The notes: generated from the letters alone by a model not told the origin. A stretch of 64,000 bases of DNA from Pseudomonadota bacterium (GCA_023412805.1 JAEZRM010000144.1:1-64000), one strand, 5' to 3'. Positions 53,561-63,243 are shown, counted from the first letter of the stretch. Translations and numbers: made by a program.

Positions 53561-54613
53561 TCAGCGCCCCCCGCCCAACAAGGGATCGCGGTTCGCCTCG
53601 CGACGCGCCTGATACTTGTCCCAGAGACCGAGCACGCCATCAGGCGAGAAACCCACGACCGCGAGAAAGCCCAATCCGACGACAAGCTTGAAACGCTCAC
53701 CCGACATCCCGATCGCGTGCAGGATGTCGGACGCGAACACGCTGAGAATGGCGTAGATGAGCGCACCGATGAACGGGCCGATCGGACGCTTGAGACCGCC
53801 GACAACGGCGATCACCAGAATGTCGATCACCTGCGGAATGCCGGCCGTTCCCGGCGTGACCTGCGCATTCTGCCAGACGAGCATGATGCCGCCGACGGCC
53901 GCGATCACGCTCGCGAAGGTGTAAGCAAGAATGCGATGGGCGGTGACGGAGAAGCCGAGCGCCGCCATGCGACGCGGATTGTCGCGCACGCCCTGCAGCG
54001 CGAGCCCGAATGGCGTTCGCGACATCCACACGACCGCCAGATAGGACAGCACCGCGCACACGAGTGTCATGTAGTAGAAGGGCACCGCCTGACGCCAGTC
54101 GACGCCGAACCATGCGGGCGGAATGACGTTGTTGAAACCGGTGTAGCCGTTGAAGATGCCGTAGTTCTGACGCGTGAAGTAGAAGAAGGCTGCTGCGATC
54201 GCCAGCGTGATCATGATCGTGTAAATGCCCTCGGTGCGGACGGCGAGAGCACCGACGAGCGTACCGAACACGGCCGCGATCAGGATGGCGAGCGGAATGT
54301 AGAGCCACCACGGCCAGCCCAGGCTGATCTGCGTTACACCGCTCGTGCCGAGAATCGCGACGACATAACCGGCGAGCGCTGCAACGGTCATCTGGATCAG
54401 GCTGACCATGCCGCCGTAGCCAGCGAGCACCATCAGCGAGAGGGCGATCATCCCGAGGATGAAGCTCCAGCCGAAAATCTGGAAGAGCACGAAATTGCTG
54501 GCGAATGCCGGCATCGTCAACAACAGCAGACCGAGCACCCACACAGGCGCCGGAATGCGCTCAAGCGCGAGCAAAGATCTTCTCGGTGCGACGGTGGGCA
54601 GGACGTCAGCCAT
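53561..54613 (-). CDS. ABC transporter permease, LivM type
   Basis: A 350-residue permease with around ten hydrophobic helices and the LivM-type cytoplasmic loop (MSRTPFGLALQGVRDNPRRM, the ATPase contact). ATG 54613 lies 1 nt beyond the livH-type stop codon, so both are translated together. The longer open frame upstream overlaps the permease gene and is not used. Confidence 0.88.
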   Translation of the reverse strand: MADVLPTVAPRRSLLALERIPAPVWVLGLLLLTMPAFASNFVLFQIFGWSFILGMIALSLMVLAGYGGMVSLIQMTVAALAGYVVAILGTSGVTQISLGWPWWLYIPLAILIAAVFGTLVGALAVRTEGIYTIMITLAIAAAFFYFTRQNYGIFNGYTGFNNVIPPAWFGVDWRQAVPFYYMTLVCAVLSYLAVVWMSRTPFGLALQGVRDNPRRMAALGFSVTAHRILAYTFASVIAAVGGIMLVWQNAQVTPGTAGIPQVIDILVIAVVGGLKRPIGPFIGALIYAILSVFASDILHAIGMSGERFKLVVGLGFLAVVGFSPDGVLGLWDKYQARREANRDPLLGGGR

Positions 54614-54614
54614 G

Positions 54615-55637
54615 TCAGCGCCGCCCTCCAAGTAGACCTTGCGGGCGGAACGCAAGCACGACCGCCATGATCAGGAACGTGAAGACGACCGAGTATGTGG
54701 GCGCGTAGACGAGGCCGATCTGCTCGGCGAGGCCGATGATAAGGGCGCCGAGCGCGGCTCCCGGTATGGAGCCCATTCCGCCGACGATGACGACGACGAG
54801 AGAGGCGAGCAGAAAGCGCGTGTCCTCGCCCGGTGACAGAGACTGGAATGTTCCGCCGATGATCCCCGCGATACCGGCGAGGCCGGCGCCGAAGGCGAAA
54901 ACGGCGAGGAATACGTATTGGATGCGCACGCCGGATGCCGCGAGAATATCGCGATCATCGACACCGGCGCGGATCAACATGCCGAGCTTCGAGCGGTTGA
55001 GCACGAACCACATGGCGAGCCCGATCACGATCGCAGCAAACAGGATCGCGATCCGCACGAGCGGATAGGAGAGGTATACCGCTTGGCCGTTAGAGCGAAC
55101 CGCGCTCACGAACGGCAGCGTGATCGGACCGCTCAGCCATTGCGGCGAAAGCACCTGATAGCTCTGCCCGCCCCAGTACCAAAGCATCAAGTCGGCGAGC
55201 ACGATCGAGATGCCGATCGTGACGAGAGTCTGGCGCAGCTCCTCGCCCTCCATGCGGCGGAACACCTGATGCTGCAGCAGCAGGCCGAGCGCACCGACCA
55301 CAACGAAGACAACAGGAAATGCGAGCAGCCAATATCCAGTGGCATCGACCACGCCGTAGCCGATGTAGCCACCAAGCAGGTAGAGAGAGCCGTGCGCGAG
55401 ATTGACATTGCGCATCAGGCCAAACACCAGCGTGAAGCCGGATGCGACGAGGAAATACAGCGCACCAAGCGTGATGCCGGAGAGGATGGCGTTGAGGAAA
55501 ACGCGCTTGCGGCCCATGATCTGCTCGAGACCGGGCGGCCACGGCGCAAAGACGAGCCATGCGAAACCGACGACCAGCACGAGAACAACGATGGCCCCGA
55601 CCGGATGGCGCGTGCTGAGATTTTGTAATGTACTCAT
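54615..55637 (-). CDS. ABC transporter permease, LivH type
   Basis: A 340-residue permease with an extra N-terminal span before the usual LivH start (NAILSGITLGALYFLVASG). Blocks GLMRNVNLAHGSLY and the EAA-like loop near LNRSKLGMLIRAGVDDRD are present. It starts a tightly packed gene run; the 200-nt spacer before it, after the AraC gene, shows no hairpin that I can identify. Confidence 0.88.
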   Translation of the reverse strand: MSTLQNLSTRHPVGAIVVLVLVVGFAWLVFAPWPPGLEQIMGRKRVFLNAILSGITLGALYFLVASGFTLVFGLMRNVNLAHGSLYLLGGYIGYGVVDATGYWLLAFPVVFVVVGALGLLLQHQVFRRMEGEELRQTLVTIGISIVLADLMLWYWGGQSYQVLSPQWLSGPITLPFVSAVRSNGQAVYLSYPLVRIAILFAAIVIGLAMWFVLNRSKLGMLIRAGVDDRDILAASGVRIQYVFLAVFAFGAGLAGIAGIIGGTFQSLSPGEDTRFLLASLVVVIVGGMGSIPGAALGALIIGLAEQIGLVYAPTYSVVFTFLIMAVVLAFRPQGLLGGRR

Positions 55638-55837
55638 ACTGCCACCAGCTCTGACCGGTCGACGGACATCCGCTCATCGACAGCACATTCGTTCAGCGGC
55701 CGTCAGTTTCGAAAGCGGTCGGGCGCCACGAATTGCCACGTGTTTGCTCGACACAATAGTCGATCCCGGCAGCGACAGTCGTATCCGACAGTCTAATGAA
55801 TTCACCGGCTTGAGCGCACGGGAAACAAACTTATGGT

Positions 55838-56656
55838 TCATCCTGAGAAGGCGAGCTGAGCGCTGCGTCGATAGGCGCTCGGCGGGACGACGCCGTTAGC
55901 GATGAAGAATCGCGAGAAACTTGCCTGGCTGGAAAAGCCGAGATCCAAGCCTATCGAGGCGACTGCTTCGGTCGTTCTGGTCAACCGGTCGATCGCACGC
56001 TCCATGCGGAGCGAGTTCAGGTAAATGTTCGGCGTCACGCCAACCTGCTGGCGGAACAGCTTGTAGAAATGGGGCCGCGAAAGGCCGGTATCTCGCGCAA
56101 CGCGGTCGAGCTCCGCCGGCTCGCATACCCGCTGCTCGAGAAGCTGGATCGCTTTACGCAATCGGAAGTCGGGAGCACACGCAAAACGATCCGCAGGATC
56201 GGTGCGGTGCCAGGATTGATCGAAGCAATACTGCGTGAGCGCCAACAGCCAATCGTTGATCGCCGCCTCGTCCGGGCTGCGGTCCAGCATAGCGCTGACA
56301 TCCGCGAGCCGTGCCAGTTGATCAGAGACCTGTATGGCGGCGCGCCCAAAGCGCAGTGCCGCCGTCTGGGTGCCCATGGCGCTCCAGAACCAGCTCGGCC
56401 TGATGTAAAGCACCAGCACAAGTGTCTGGCCTGGGACGGGCTGATGATAGTAGTGCGCCTGCCAGGGGTTCACGGCGACAGCCTGCCCCGGGCCCAGCGG
56501 TATGGGGCAGCCGTCTACATAGACTTCACCAGGAGTGCCGTGGACATGAAACAACAGGTGTCCCTCGCGATGCGCGTGGGACACCATCGTGCGATCCATC
56601 GTGTAGAGGCAGGCTCGCCCGTACGCTCCGTGGAGCACGGCAACAGCTTCACTCAT
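55838..56656 (-). CDS. AraC family transcriptional regulator
   Basis: A 272-residue regulator: an N-terminal cupin sensor domain (about 15-110; HREGHLLFHVHG, PGQAVAVNPWQAH) and a C-terminal pair of helix-turn-helix motifs (about 170-270; DTGLSRPHFYKLFRQQVGV and LDLGFSSQASFSRFF). ATG 56656 follows GGGAGGACG. Lying between the binding protein and the permeases, on the same strand, it is the likely activator of the cluster, sensing its substrate. Confidence 0.88.
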   Translation of the reverse strand: MSEAVAVLHGAYGRACLYTMDRTMVSHAHREGHLLFHVHGTPGEVYVDGCPIPLGPGQAVAVNPWQAHYYHQPVPGQTLVLVLYIRPSWFWSAMGTQTAALRFGRAAIQVSDQLARLADVSAMLDRSPDEAAINDWLLALTQYCFDQSWHRTDPADRFACAPDFRLRKAIQLLEQRVCEPAELDRVARDTGLSRPHFYKLFRQQVGVTPNIYLNSLRMERAIDRLTRTTEAVASIGLDLGFSSQASFSRFFIANGVVPPSAYRRSAQLAFSG

Positions 56657-56902
56657 CGTCCTCCCATCAGCATTCGCTCGATGCTGTTTGCGTGCGACTA
56701 TATCGCATCGCCCATATGTGGCAAGCGGTCGCAGCCGCAGCGCGCAATCGTGTTTAATGAACGGTCGCGGCGGCCGGACGAGCCGATCAGAAAATGACGC
56801 CCCCGGCTCAGGGCCAGAGGGCCCCAACCCGAGGGTTCGATGCTGACATCGCAGGCGCGCAGGCCGCCGTCGCCCGTTGCAGGCGCCGGCTTGGTTGCCT
56901 GC

Positions 56903-58159
56903 CTACTTGCCGCCGAGCGCCTTGCAGTCCGGCGTCGCGCGCGACGGGAGGCCCATGGCCTTAAACGCTTCCGTCGTCATGCCCAGCGTCTGCGTGACGT
57001 TGTCGACCCGGCCCACCATCTTGTTCGACATCGTGCCGTCAGCGTTGGCGCTCACTTCGGTGACAAATACCGAACCCGAGCCCTGACGGTTCTCGTTGAG
57101 CGAGATCTCGCCCAGCGGGCTCTTCAGCTTCAGCTTCGACAGCGCGGCGTGGAATTTCTTATGGCCGTCGCTCAGGTCGCCATTGACCTCGTTCAACGCT
57201 GCGATCATGGCCAGCGCGTTCACGTAATAGCCGACGCCGAACAGTGACGGCGTGGGAAGCCGCTTGTCCGCCGGGAACGCGTCCTGATAAGCCTTGAGAT
57301 AGGCTTGCCATTCGGGTGCCGGGTTGTCGTTGGCGACCCAGCCTGAAGTCGGGGTGCCGATGAGCGCTTCCTTGGCCTTGCCCTTTGAAGTCAGCACGGT
57401 CGGGTCGGCCATGATGGAGCCGCCGATCAGCTTGGCCTTACCGCCGGCTTGCTGATACTGGTTGAGGAAGTTGATGGAGTCCGTGCCGCCCATGCCGAGG
57501 TAGATGGCGTCGACGTCATCCGGCAGCTTCGCGATCACGCCGGCAAAATCGGCCGAACCGAGCGGAACCCACAGACGCTCGACGATCTCGCCGCCAGCCT
57601 TGCAGAAGCCGACCGCAAAACCGAGAAAGTTCGTGTAGCCGAACGAATAGTCGGCAGACACGCTAGCGACCTTCTTCCAGCCCTTCTTATTGACGGCATA
57701 CTCGCCGAGGCCCGCTCCCCACTGAGCGCCGTCCAGATTGAACCGGAAAAAGTTCGGCGCCGGGTCGACCCAGGTCGTCTCCAATGCGCCGGAGATGCCG
57801 TTGATCACGGTCTTGTCCGGAATTGTCTTGGCGTAGTCGCGCATGGCGATGCCTTCCGAACCCGACAGCGGGCCCAGAATGATGTCGACCTTGTCCTGCT
57901 CGATGAGCTTGCGCGCCATACGCGTCGCCGTGGCGGGCGTCGTGTCGGTGGGAGCGACCACCGTTTCGACTTTCTTGCCGCCGGCCATGTTGCCGGCCTG
58001 TTTGAGCGCCAGCTCGACGTTACGTATGCCGTCTGCACCGCCCGCCGCAAAGGCACCCTCGGTAGCAACCAGAATACCAATCTTGATCGTGTCCTGCGCC
58101 GCGGCCGCGCCGGGCAGCACCAACGCGAGAGCGGTTGCCGCCCCGATGAGACGCTTCAT
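56903..58159 (-). CDS. LivK-type ABC transporter substrate-binding protein
   Basis: A 418-residue periplasmic binding protein of the branched-chain amino acid family. A Sec signal peptide (MKRLIGAATALALVLPGAAAA) leads into the family start DTIKIGILVATEGAF. Members bind amino acids, amides, urea or aromatic acids; the sequence does not tell which. ATG 58159 follows GGGAGGA. It is the first gene of the cluster and 246 nt ahead of the AraC gene; it may have its own promoter. Confidence 0.88.
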   Translation of the reverse strand: MKRLIGAATALALVLPGAAAAQDTIKIGILVATEGAFAAGGADGIRNVELALKQAGNMAGGKKVETVVAPTDTTPATATRMARKLIEQDKVDIILGPLSGSEGIAMRDYAKTIPDKTVINGISGALETTWVDPAPNFFRFNLDGAQWGAGLGEYAVNKKGWKKVASVSADYSFGYTNFLGFAVGFCKAGGEIVERLWVPLGSADFAGVIAKLPDDVDAIYLGMGGTDSINFLNQYQQAGGKAKLIGGSIMADPTVLTSKGKAKEALIGTPTSGWVANDNPAPEWQAYLKAYQDAFPADKRLPTPSLFGVGYYVNALAMIAALNEVNGDLSDGHKKFHAALSKLKLKSPLGEISLNENRQGSGSVFVTEVSANADGTMSNKMVGRVDNVTQTLGMTTEAFKAMGLPSRATPDCKALGGK

Positions 58160-58783
58160 GCGGAATCCTCCCAAGGATTGACGATTTTTCCGTGGCTCGT
58201 TGGGCCACTGCTTTCCGCCCGCCAGTTGCCCTGACGCGACGGTTCATAAGTTGTGGTCGTTAACGTGCACCACGATCTGACTACACCACATCGCCAGATT
58301 GCTGCCAACCGGAGCGATATCCGTGGGTCTGCTTTTTAGCGTCAGATCGGCAGGCAATTCAGATACCCGCGCGACCCATTCAGGACGTGCAGAACGAGCG
58401 TGCGCACGTTCAGTCGTCATTTGCTCGACTTCATTAAAACGTGATCGAGGCCGCTGCATTGAGAGAGGCGGTTCTGGAGTTTTAGAGCCTTCGCCATCGG
58501 ACGCCGTGCGCATGTTCGATGGCGGACGAGCCACGAACTTCTTGAATGCGCAGTTGAAGGCCGACGCGACAACGACGCGTTGCCGGCGCGGCTGGCAGCG
58601 TGCGCGCGTTACCTCGTGTGCGGCGGCATCGGCTCGCAATGACGGCCATGTGATGCAGCTCACGAGCCGGTGATGTCGTCTTTGACGACGCGCTGACGAG
58701 TGCTTGATGCGCAAGGTTTTATCTGGTCCTCAGGCAGACGACGGCATCCGCTGATCGCCTCGCCCGAAAGACAGGAGAAAGCT
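58160..58783. other. 624-nt spacer with no recognisable gene
   Basis: The region between the binding-protein gene and the small secreted-protein gene. Open frames run on both strands (58244-58714 minus, 58299-58673 plus) but neither resembles a known family and both overlap. It should contain the promoter of the minus-strand cluster and that of the small secreted protein. I saw no tRNA, terminator or perfect palindrome. Confidence 0.5.
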
Positions 58784-58942
58784 ATGCAGATGATTAAGCA
58801 CCTGATGATCGCCGTAACCGTTCTCGCCGCTCTTGCAGTCCCCGCTTCCGCGCGGACAACGGCGGAGGAGATCTGGGACCAGGTCAACCAGACCATGCCG
58901 TATCGGCCGAGCGCCGATGAGTTCAAGGATGCACTTCCATAA
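58784..58942 (+). CDS. Small secreted protein, unknown
   Basis: A 52-residue protein with a ribosome site AGGAGAAAG and a Sec signal peptide (MQMIKHLMIAVTVLAALAVPASA). The mature part is only about 28 residues (RTTAEEIWDQVNQTMPYRPS and a short acidic end). I know no family. A periplasmic peptide is expected; its role is unknown. Confidence 0.6.
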   Translation: MQMIKHLMIAVTVLAALAVPASARTTAEEIWDQVNQTMPYRPSADEFKDALP

Positions 58943-59048
58943 TGCCGAGCGTGCGCGCGGGCGGAACCCACCACCCCCAGTTCGGGATCCGCCCGCGTTC
59001 GCGCACGCAGACACAGTCGAAACTCTATCGGCGCAGGAACGTAGCAAG

Positions 59049-59366
59049 ATGATCATCGATGAACGTACGAGTCTCGATGCTGATGCGGGTGAAGCGTCCG
59101 CCAGGGCCCTTCAAACCAGCCTTCCTCACGGGATGTGGGCAACCACCAGCCATCGTGATGTCGCAACTGCATCCCGCTTCGTCAGCGGAATGCGCGCATG
59201 GCTCGGGCATCGCGGCTTTGCTGTATCGATCGAGACCGAGGACGTGTCGCTGAATGACATCGCTTCACATGAAGCAGCCATAGCCAAGATCGAGCGGCAT
59301 CTGCACGGGCTGCACGATGCGAAGTCCCCCGCTGACCCTTTGAGTCAGCGCCAGAGCGAATTCTAG
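59049..59366 (+). CDS. Hypothetical protein, 105 residues
   Basis: Starts MIIDERTSLDADAG at ATG 59049, with AGGAACG upstream. The second half (HEAAIAKIERHLHGLHDAK) looks helical and His-rich. No family is recognised and the high-GC context allows spurious frames, so it may not be a gene. It follows the small secreted-protein gene by 106 nt. Confidence 0.4.
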   Translation: MIIDERTSLDADAGEASARALQTSLPHGMWATTSHRDVATASRFVSGMRAWLGHRGFAVSIETEDVSLNDIASHEAAIAKIERHLHGLHDAKSPADPLSQRQSEF

Positions 59367-59454
59367 AGCCCGCAAATGATGCGCGCCGTACGGACTGGGC
59401 TCCGCACGGTGCGCACAAGATTGCTCGCGATTTCGAAGAGTCACACCCAACCTG

Positions 59455-59733
59455 CTACGAGCAGGATTGCTCCATGCGCCAGCTCGTAATCTTGCAGACC
59501 TCGCGGCCTCGCTGGTCGTACGTGCATGAGCGCACTGGAAAGCGCCGATACGAACAATAGTAGCCAGGATACAGAAAGCCTTCGTAACCCTTGAGCGGGC
59601 GATCGCTCTCGTAGGTCCATTGTTCGAACTTGCGGCCACGAGCCTCGGCATCCCCTGCTGTGAGCATGGCGCCGCCGCCAATTCCAACGGCCAGAGCAGC
59701 GAGCAGGATGCGGCTGATCAAACGCTTCGACAT
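59455..59733 (-). CDS. Small periplasmic Cys-containing protein, unknown
   Basis: A 92-residue protein. ATG 59733 is used because AGGAT lies 7-8 nt upstream; another ATG at 59739 is too close to it. A signal peptide (SKRLISRILLAALAVGIGGG onward, cut near DAEA) precedes a mature part with four cysteines in YYCSY, RSCTYD, EVCKI and QSCS, suited to two disulfides. Similar short Cys proteins with a tyrosine-rich body occur in Hyphomicrobiales; no function is known to me. Confidence 0.6.
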   Translation of the reverse strand: MSKRLISRILLAALAVGIGGGAMLTAGDAEARGRKFEQWTYESDRPLKGYEGFLYPGYYCSYRRFPVRSCTYDQRGREVCKITSWRMEQSCS

Positions 59734-59878
59734 TGTCATATCCTTTCGGGTTGAACCTGAGACGGACCGCCAAAGCGAAGGGATCGGCCGGCGGGCTTGC
59801 CTCCGTGACATAGCGAAGCCTCGGCGCCGGCCGCTGTTACGTCCGGAACAGCTGCATTAGATTGTCGTGATCGAGCGG

Positions 59879-61153
59879 CTAGCGGGAGCCATCCGTCATG
59901 GCGACGATCGGCGGCCGGCTGTTGAGCGTTTCGCGATCGAAACCGGCGAGGCGCTTGTAGCCCGCCGCCGCATCTTCGAGCTCCGGGACAGACAATACTT
60001 CCTCGATGCGCCCATATCCCGCCGGCGCGCGATCCTCGACCATCTGCATGACCTGCTCGGGACCATTGGCGCGATTGGCGAGGACGATCCGCGCCGTCGC
60101 GGGATTGCGTTCGGCCGCATAGGCGGCGAGGGCTTCGGGTCCAATGCCCTGCACGAGAAATTCACGCGTGAGCACGCGGGCATCCAAGATGGCCTGCGAA
60201 GCACCATTGGAGCCGATCGGATACATGGGATGCGCCGCGTCGCCGAGCAGCGTGACGCGCCCGCGTCCCCAGCTCGCCAGGGGATCGCGGTCAACCATCG
60301 GATACTCGAAGCAGGCGCGGGCATCGCGGATGAGGCCCGGCACGTCGAGCCATCCGAATTGCCAGCTCTCGAAGAGGGGGAGGAATTCGTCGAGGCGACC
60401 TGGCCGGTTCCAGTCCTCGCGGCGCCATGTGTGATCGGGATTGTAGCGTAGCTCGGCAATCCAATTGACGAGCGCACACCCCTTGTCGAGCGCTTCCCGC
60501 GAGATCGGATAGCACACGAACTTCTGCCGCTCGTGCCCTGCCATGATCATCGTGCGGCCATCGAGGAAGGGCGTGCTTTGCGTCACGCCGCGCCAGAGGA
60601 TGGCGCCATTCCACTTCGGAGGACCTTCATCCGGTACGAACGCGGCACGCAGCGTCGAGTGAATGCCGTCTGCACCAATAAGAACCGCACCTTCAGCCGC
60701 CTCACGCGGTACGCCACCGCGCCGATCGGTGAAGTGAGCGCGGACACCTGTGTCGGTTTCCTCGAATGACGAGAAGTGATGTCCGGTGCGCACGGCGTCG
60801 GCGCCGAGACGCTCCAGCACCGCGCGATAGAGGATCATCTGCAGCTCGCCGCGGTGGATAGAGAATTGCGGCCAGTTGTATCCCGCTGCTTTCCCGCGCG
60901 GCTCGGACCAGATGAGCTGACCGCGCTTGGAGAAGTAGGAGAGCGTCGAGGTCGGAATGGCCGTTCGCGCGATCTCGTCGGCGAGGCCGAGCTCCGTCAG
61001 CTCGCGCACCGCGTGCGGCAGCAGGTTGATGCCGACGCCGAGTGGCTCCAGCTTGTCGACGCTCTCGTAGACGCGCGCAGCGATGCCGACCTGATGCAGG
61101 CTGAGCGCTAGCGACAGCCCGCCGATCCCCGCCCCGACGATGATGACGGTCAT
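59879..61153 (-). CDS. FAD-dependent aromatic monooxygenase (PHBH/salicylate hydroxylase class)
   Basis: A 424-residue group A flavin monooxygenase: GAGIGG (7-12), the conserved DG motif in GADGIHST and the GD motif in LLGDAAHPMYPIGSNG. It hydroxylates aromatic or heteroaromatic acids with NAD(P)H and O2; relatives include PhzS and salicylate hydroxylase. It stands alone, 1.7 kb from the molybdenum hydroxylase cluster, and might contribute to the same kind of catabolism, though this is not shown by linkage. Confidence 0.82.
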   Translation of the reverse strand: MTVIIVGAGIGGLSLALSLHQVGIAARVYESVDKLEPLGVGINLLPHAVRELTELGLADEIARTAIPTSTLSYFSKRGQLIWSEPRGKAAGYNWPQFSIHRGELQMILYRAVLERLGADAVRTGHHFSSFEETDTGVRAHFTDRRGGVPREAAEGAVLIGADGIHSTLRAAFVPDEGPPKWNGAILWRGVTQSTPFLDGRTMIMAGHERQKFVCYPISREALDKGCALVNWIAELRYNPDHTWRREDWNRPGRLDEFLPLFESWQFGWLDVPGLIRDARACFEYPMVDRDPLASWGRGRVTLLGDAAHPMYPIGSNGASQAILDARVLTREFLVQGIGPEALAAYAAERNPATARIVLANRANGPEQVMQMVEDRAPAGYGRIEEVLSVPELEDAAAGYKRLAGFDRETLNSRPPIVAMTDGSR

Positions 61154-61287
61154 AGAAGCATTCTCCTCGCCGATTTCGTGGCCCTAGGCAGCACAAAATC
61201 CGGCTCAGAGGAAGATGCCGCGCGCGTGGCCCCGCGGACCGCCCGAGATCGCAGGACGATCTCGAGCGGGCGGCATTCGTTGTCCTA

Positions 61288-61479
61288 CTACTGCTTTGGC
61301 GTTTCGGTTGGCGGCGTGGTCGGTGCGGCTTCGGGTGCCGGAGCCGGCTGCGTGGTCGGAGCGGTCGCGGCCGGTGGTGTGGGCGGCGCATCACCATCGG
61401 GCAGCGGCACCACGTACCAGGCGAGCGTGAGAGCCAGCACGAGCGCCGCAATCACGACCACGGTTCTATTCATCGTCAT
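61288..61479 (-). CDS. Small membrane-anchored Pro/Thr/Ala-rich protein
   Basis: A 63-residue protein: a single hydrophobic span (about 6-25, VVVIAALVLALTLAWYVVPL) and a disordered tail of Pro, Thr and Ala. ATG 61479 follows GGAAGG. Composition suggests an anchored periplasmic linker. No family is recognised. Confidence 0.5.
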   Translation of the reverse strand: MTMNRTVVVIAALVLALTLAWYVVPLPDGDAPPTPPAATAPTTQPAPAPEAAPTTPPTETPKQ

Positions 61480-61651
61480 GGGGATCCTTCCCTCTCGCTA
61501 GAGCGGCGCGAGATGATGCGCGCCCTCGAATGCCGGAGCCGGTCGACACATGAGCGCCGGCCTGCACGCCGGGCCGCCAGCGTTCGCCAATCATGCGTCC
61601 TTAGCGTGACGATGATGTGAGCATTACGTGGCGCGTGGATATTGGCGGCGC

Positions 61652-62752
61652 TCAATCCGATCGCGGCGAGAGGCGCGTCACGTGCCCCATTTTGCGGCCA
61701 GGGCGTGCCTCGCGCTTTCCGTAAAGATGCAGACAGAGGTCGCGATCGGCCGCGAGCGACGGCCAGGCCTCGACATCATCACCGATGAGATTGCGCATCT
61801 CCGCATTGCTATGGCGTGCGGTCGCGCCGAGCGGCCAGCCGGCGACGGCGCGGATGTGGTTCTCGAATTGCGATACGGCGCACGCATCCATGGTCCAGTG
61901 ACCGGAATTGTGCACGCGCGGGGCGATTTCATTCACAAGCAGCGGCGTCGGCGACGTCTCGCCGAGATAGAACATCTCGACACCGAGAACGCCGACATAG
62001 TCGAGCTCGGTCGCGATACGCTCGGCGATGCTGCGCGCCTGAGCCTCGACGTTCGCCGAAATTCCCGCCGGCACGAGCGACGTGCGCAGAATGCCGCCCG
62101 CGTGCGTATTGCGCGGCGGGTCGTAGCAAGCCACGACGCCATCGAGCAAACGCACGACCAGCATGGAAATCTCGAAGGCGAAATCGATCCGCCGCTCGAG
62201 CACGGCCGGCACGCTGCCGAGCGACGTGAACGCGACAGCGAGATTGGCGGGCGTCGCGATGGTAGCCTGCCCCTTGCCGTCGTAGCCGAGGCGCGCGGTC
62301 TTCAGGATGGCTGGAGATTGCCACTGGCTCATGACGGCCGTGGCTGCGGCGAGATCGTCGGCGCTCTTGATCACCGCGAAAGGTGCTATCGGAATGCCGA
62401 GGCCCGAAATGAAATCCTTCTCCACGCTGCGGTCCTGCGCGACGCGCAGCGCCTGCGGACCCGGCCGCACCGGCACGCGTCGCGCCAGATGCTCCGCCGC
62501 GATGACCGGCACGTTCTCGAACTCATACGTCACGACATCGACGGCACGGGCGAACTCGTCGAGTCGGGCGAGATTCTCATAAGGGCCGATCAGGTGACTG
62601 CCCGCGACGTCGAGCGCCGGCCCCCAGTCGTCGGAGTAGATGGCCGCACGGAAGCCGAGTTCGGCGGCGGCCTGAACCAGCATCTTGGCGAGCTGTCCGC
62701 CGCCGAGAATGCCGATAACGCTATGCGGGGCGAGCGGCACCGGCACAGTCAT
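61652..62752 (-). CDS. purK: 5-(carboxyamino)imidazole ribonucleotide synthase
   Basis: A 366-residue ATP-grasp ligase that carboxylates AIR to N5-CAIR in purine synthesis. The start IGILGGGQLAKMLVQAA and the C-terminal EIAPRVHNSGHWTMDAC are diagnostic for PurK. ATG 62752 overlaps the purE stop codon by 4 nt (ATGA), so the two are coupled; the longer upstream frame would run inside purE. Confidence 0.95.
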   Translation of the reverse strand: MTVPVPLAPHSVIGILGGGQLAKMLVQAAAELGFRAAIYSDDWGPALDVAGSHLIGPYENLARLDEFARAVDVVTYEFENVPVIAAEHLARRVPVRPGPQALRVAQDRSVEKDFISGLGIPIAPFAVIKSADDLAAATAVMSQWQSPAILKTARLGYDGKGQATIATPANLAVAFTSLGSVPAVLERRIDFAFEISMLVVRLLDGVVACYDPPRNTHAGGILRTSLVPAGISANVEAQARSIAERIATELDYVGVLGVEMFYLGETSPTPLLVNEIAPRVHNSGHWTMDACAVSQFENHIRAVAGWPLGATARHSNAEMRNLIGDDVEAWPSLAADRDLCLHLYGKREARPGRKMGHVTRLSPRSD

Positions 62753-63243
62753 GGTCCTTCGGGTGCCTCGGGAATGCTCGCCGTCTGGCGCGCGCGCCAC
62801 GCATCGAGACGTGCGGCAAGCGCCGCGTCGGAGATCGCGAGGATCTGCGCGGCGAGGAGGCCGGCGTTCGCGGCCCCGGCTTCGCCGATGGCCAACGTGC
62901 CCACCGGAATGCCGGCCGGCATCTGGACGATCGAAAGCAGGCTATCCTGGCCCGACAGCGTGCTCGTCTTCACGGGAACCCCGAGCACGGGGAGCGGCGT
63001 CATGGAGGCAGTCATACCGGGGAGATGCGCGGCGCCGCCCGCACCTGCGATGATGACCTTGAAACCGGACTCACGCGCTTTCGTCGCGAAATCATAGAGG
63101 CGCTTCGGCGTGCGATGGGCCGAGATGACCCGCGCGTCATAGCTGACGCCGAGCTCGTCCAGGACCTCGGCCGCCCGTTTCATGGTCGGCCAGTCCGAGC
63201 GGCTGCCCATGATGATTGCCACGTCTGCCGCCGCCCCGGCCAT
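62749..63243 (-). CDS. purE: N5-carboxyaminoimidazole ribonucleotide mutase
   Basis: A 164-residue class I PurE that converts N5-CAIR to CAIR, the step after PurK. IIMGSRSDWPTM, ISAHRTPKRL and GAGGAAHLPGM form the active site. It leads the purEK operon. Some 120 nt upstream on the same strand is the DUF465 gene. Confidence 0.95.
   Translation of the reverse strand: MAGAAADVAIIMGSRSDWPTMKRAAEVLDELGVSYDARVISAHRTPKRLYDFATKARESGFKVIIAGAGGAAHLPGMTASMTPLPVLGVPVKTSTLSGQDSLLSIVQMPAGIPVGTLAIGEAGAANAGLLAAQILAISDAALAARLDAWRARQTASIPEAPEGP

Noticed and set aside
53552..54670. A 372-residue plus-strand open frame opposite the LivM-type permease
   Set aside because: His/Glu/Asp/Arg-rich composition without any domain; the minus strand is a normal permease.
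58244..58714. A 156-residue minus-strand frame in the long spacer
   Set aside because: Arg/Ser-rich, no family resemblance and no convincing ribosome site. An overlapping frame exists on the plus strand, so I treat the region as non-coding for now.
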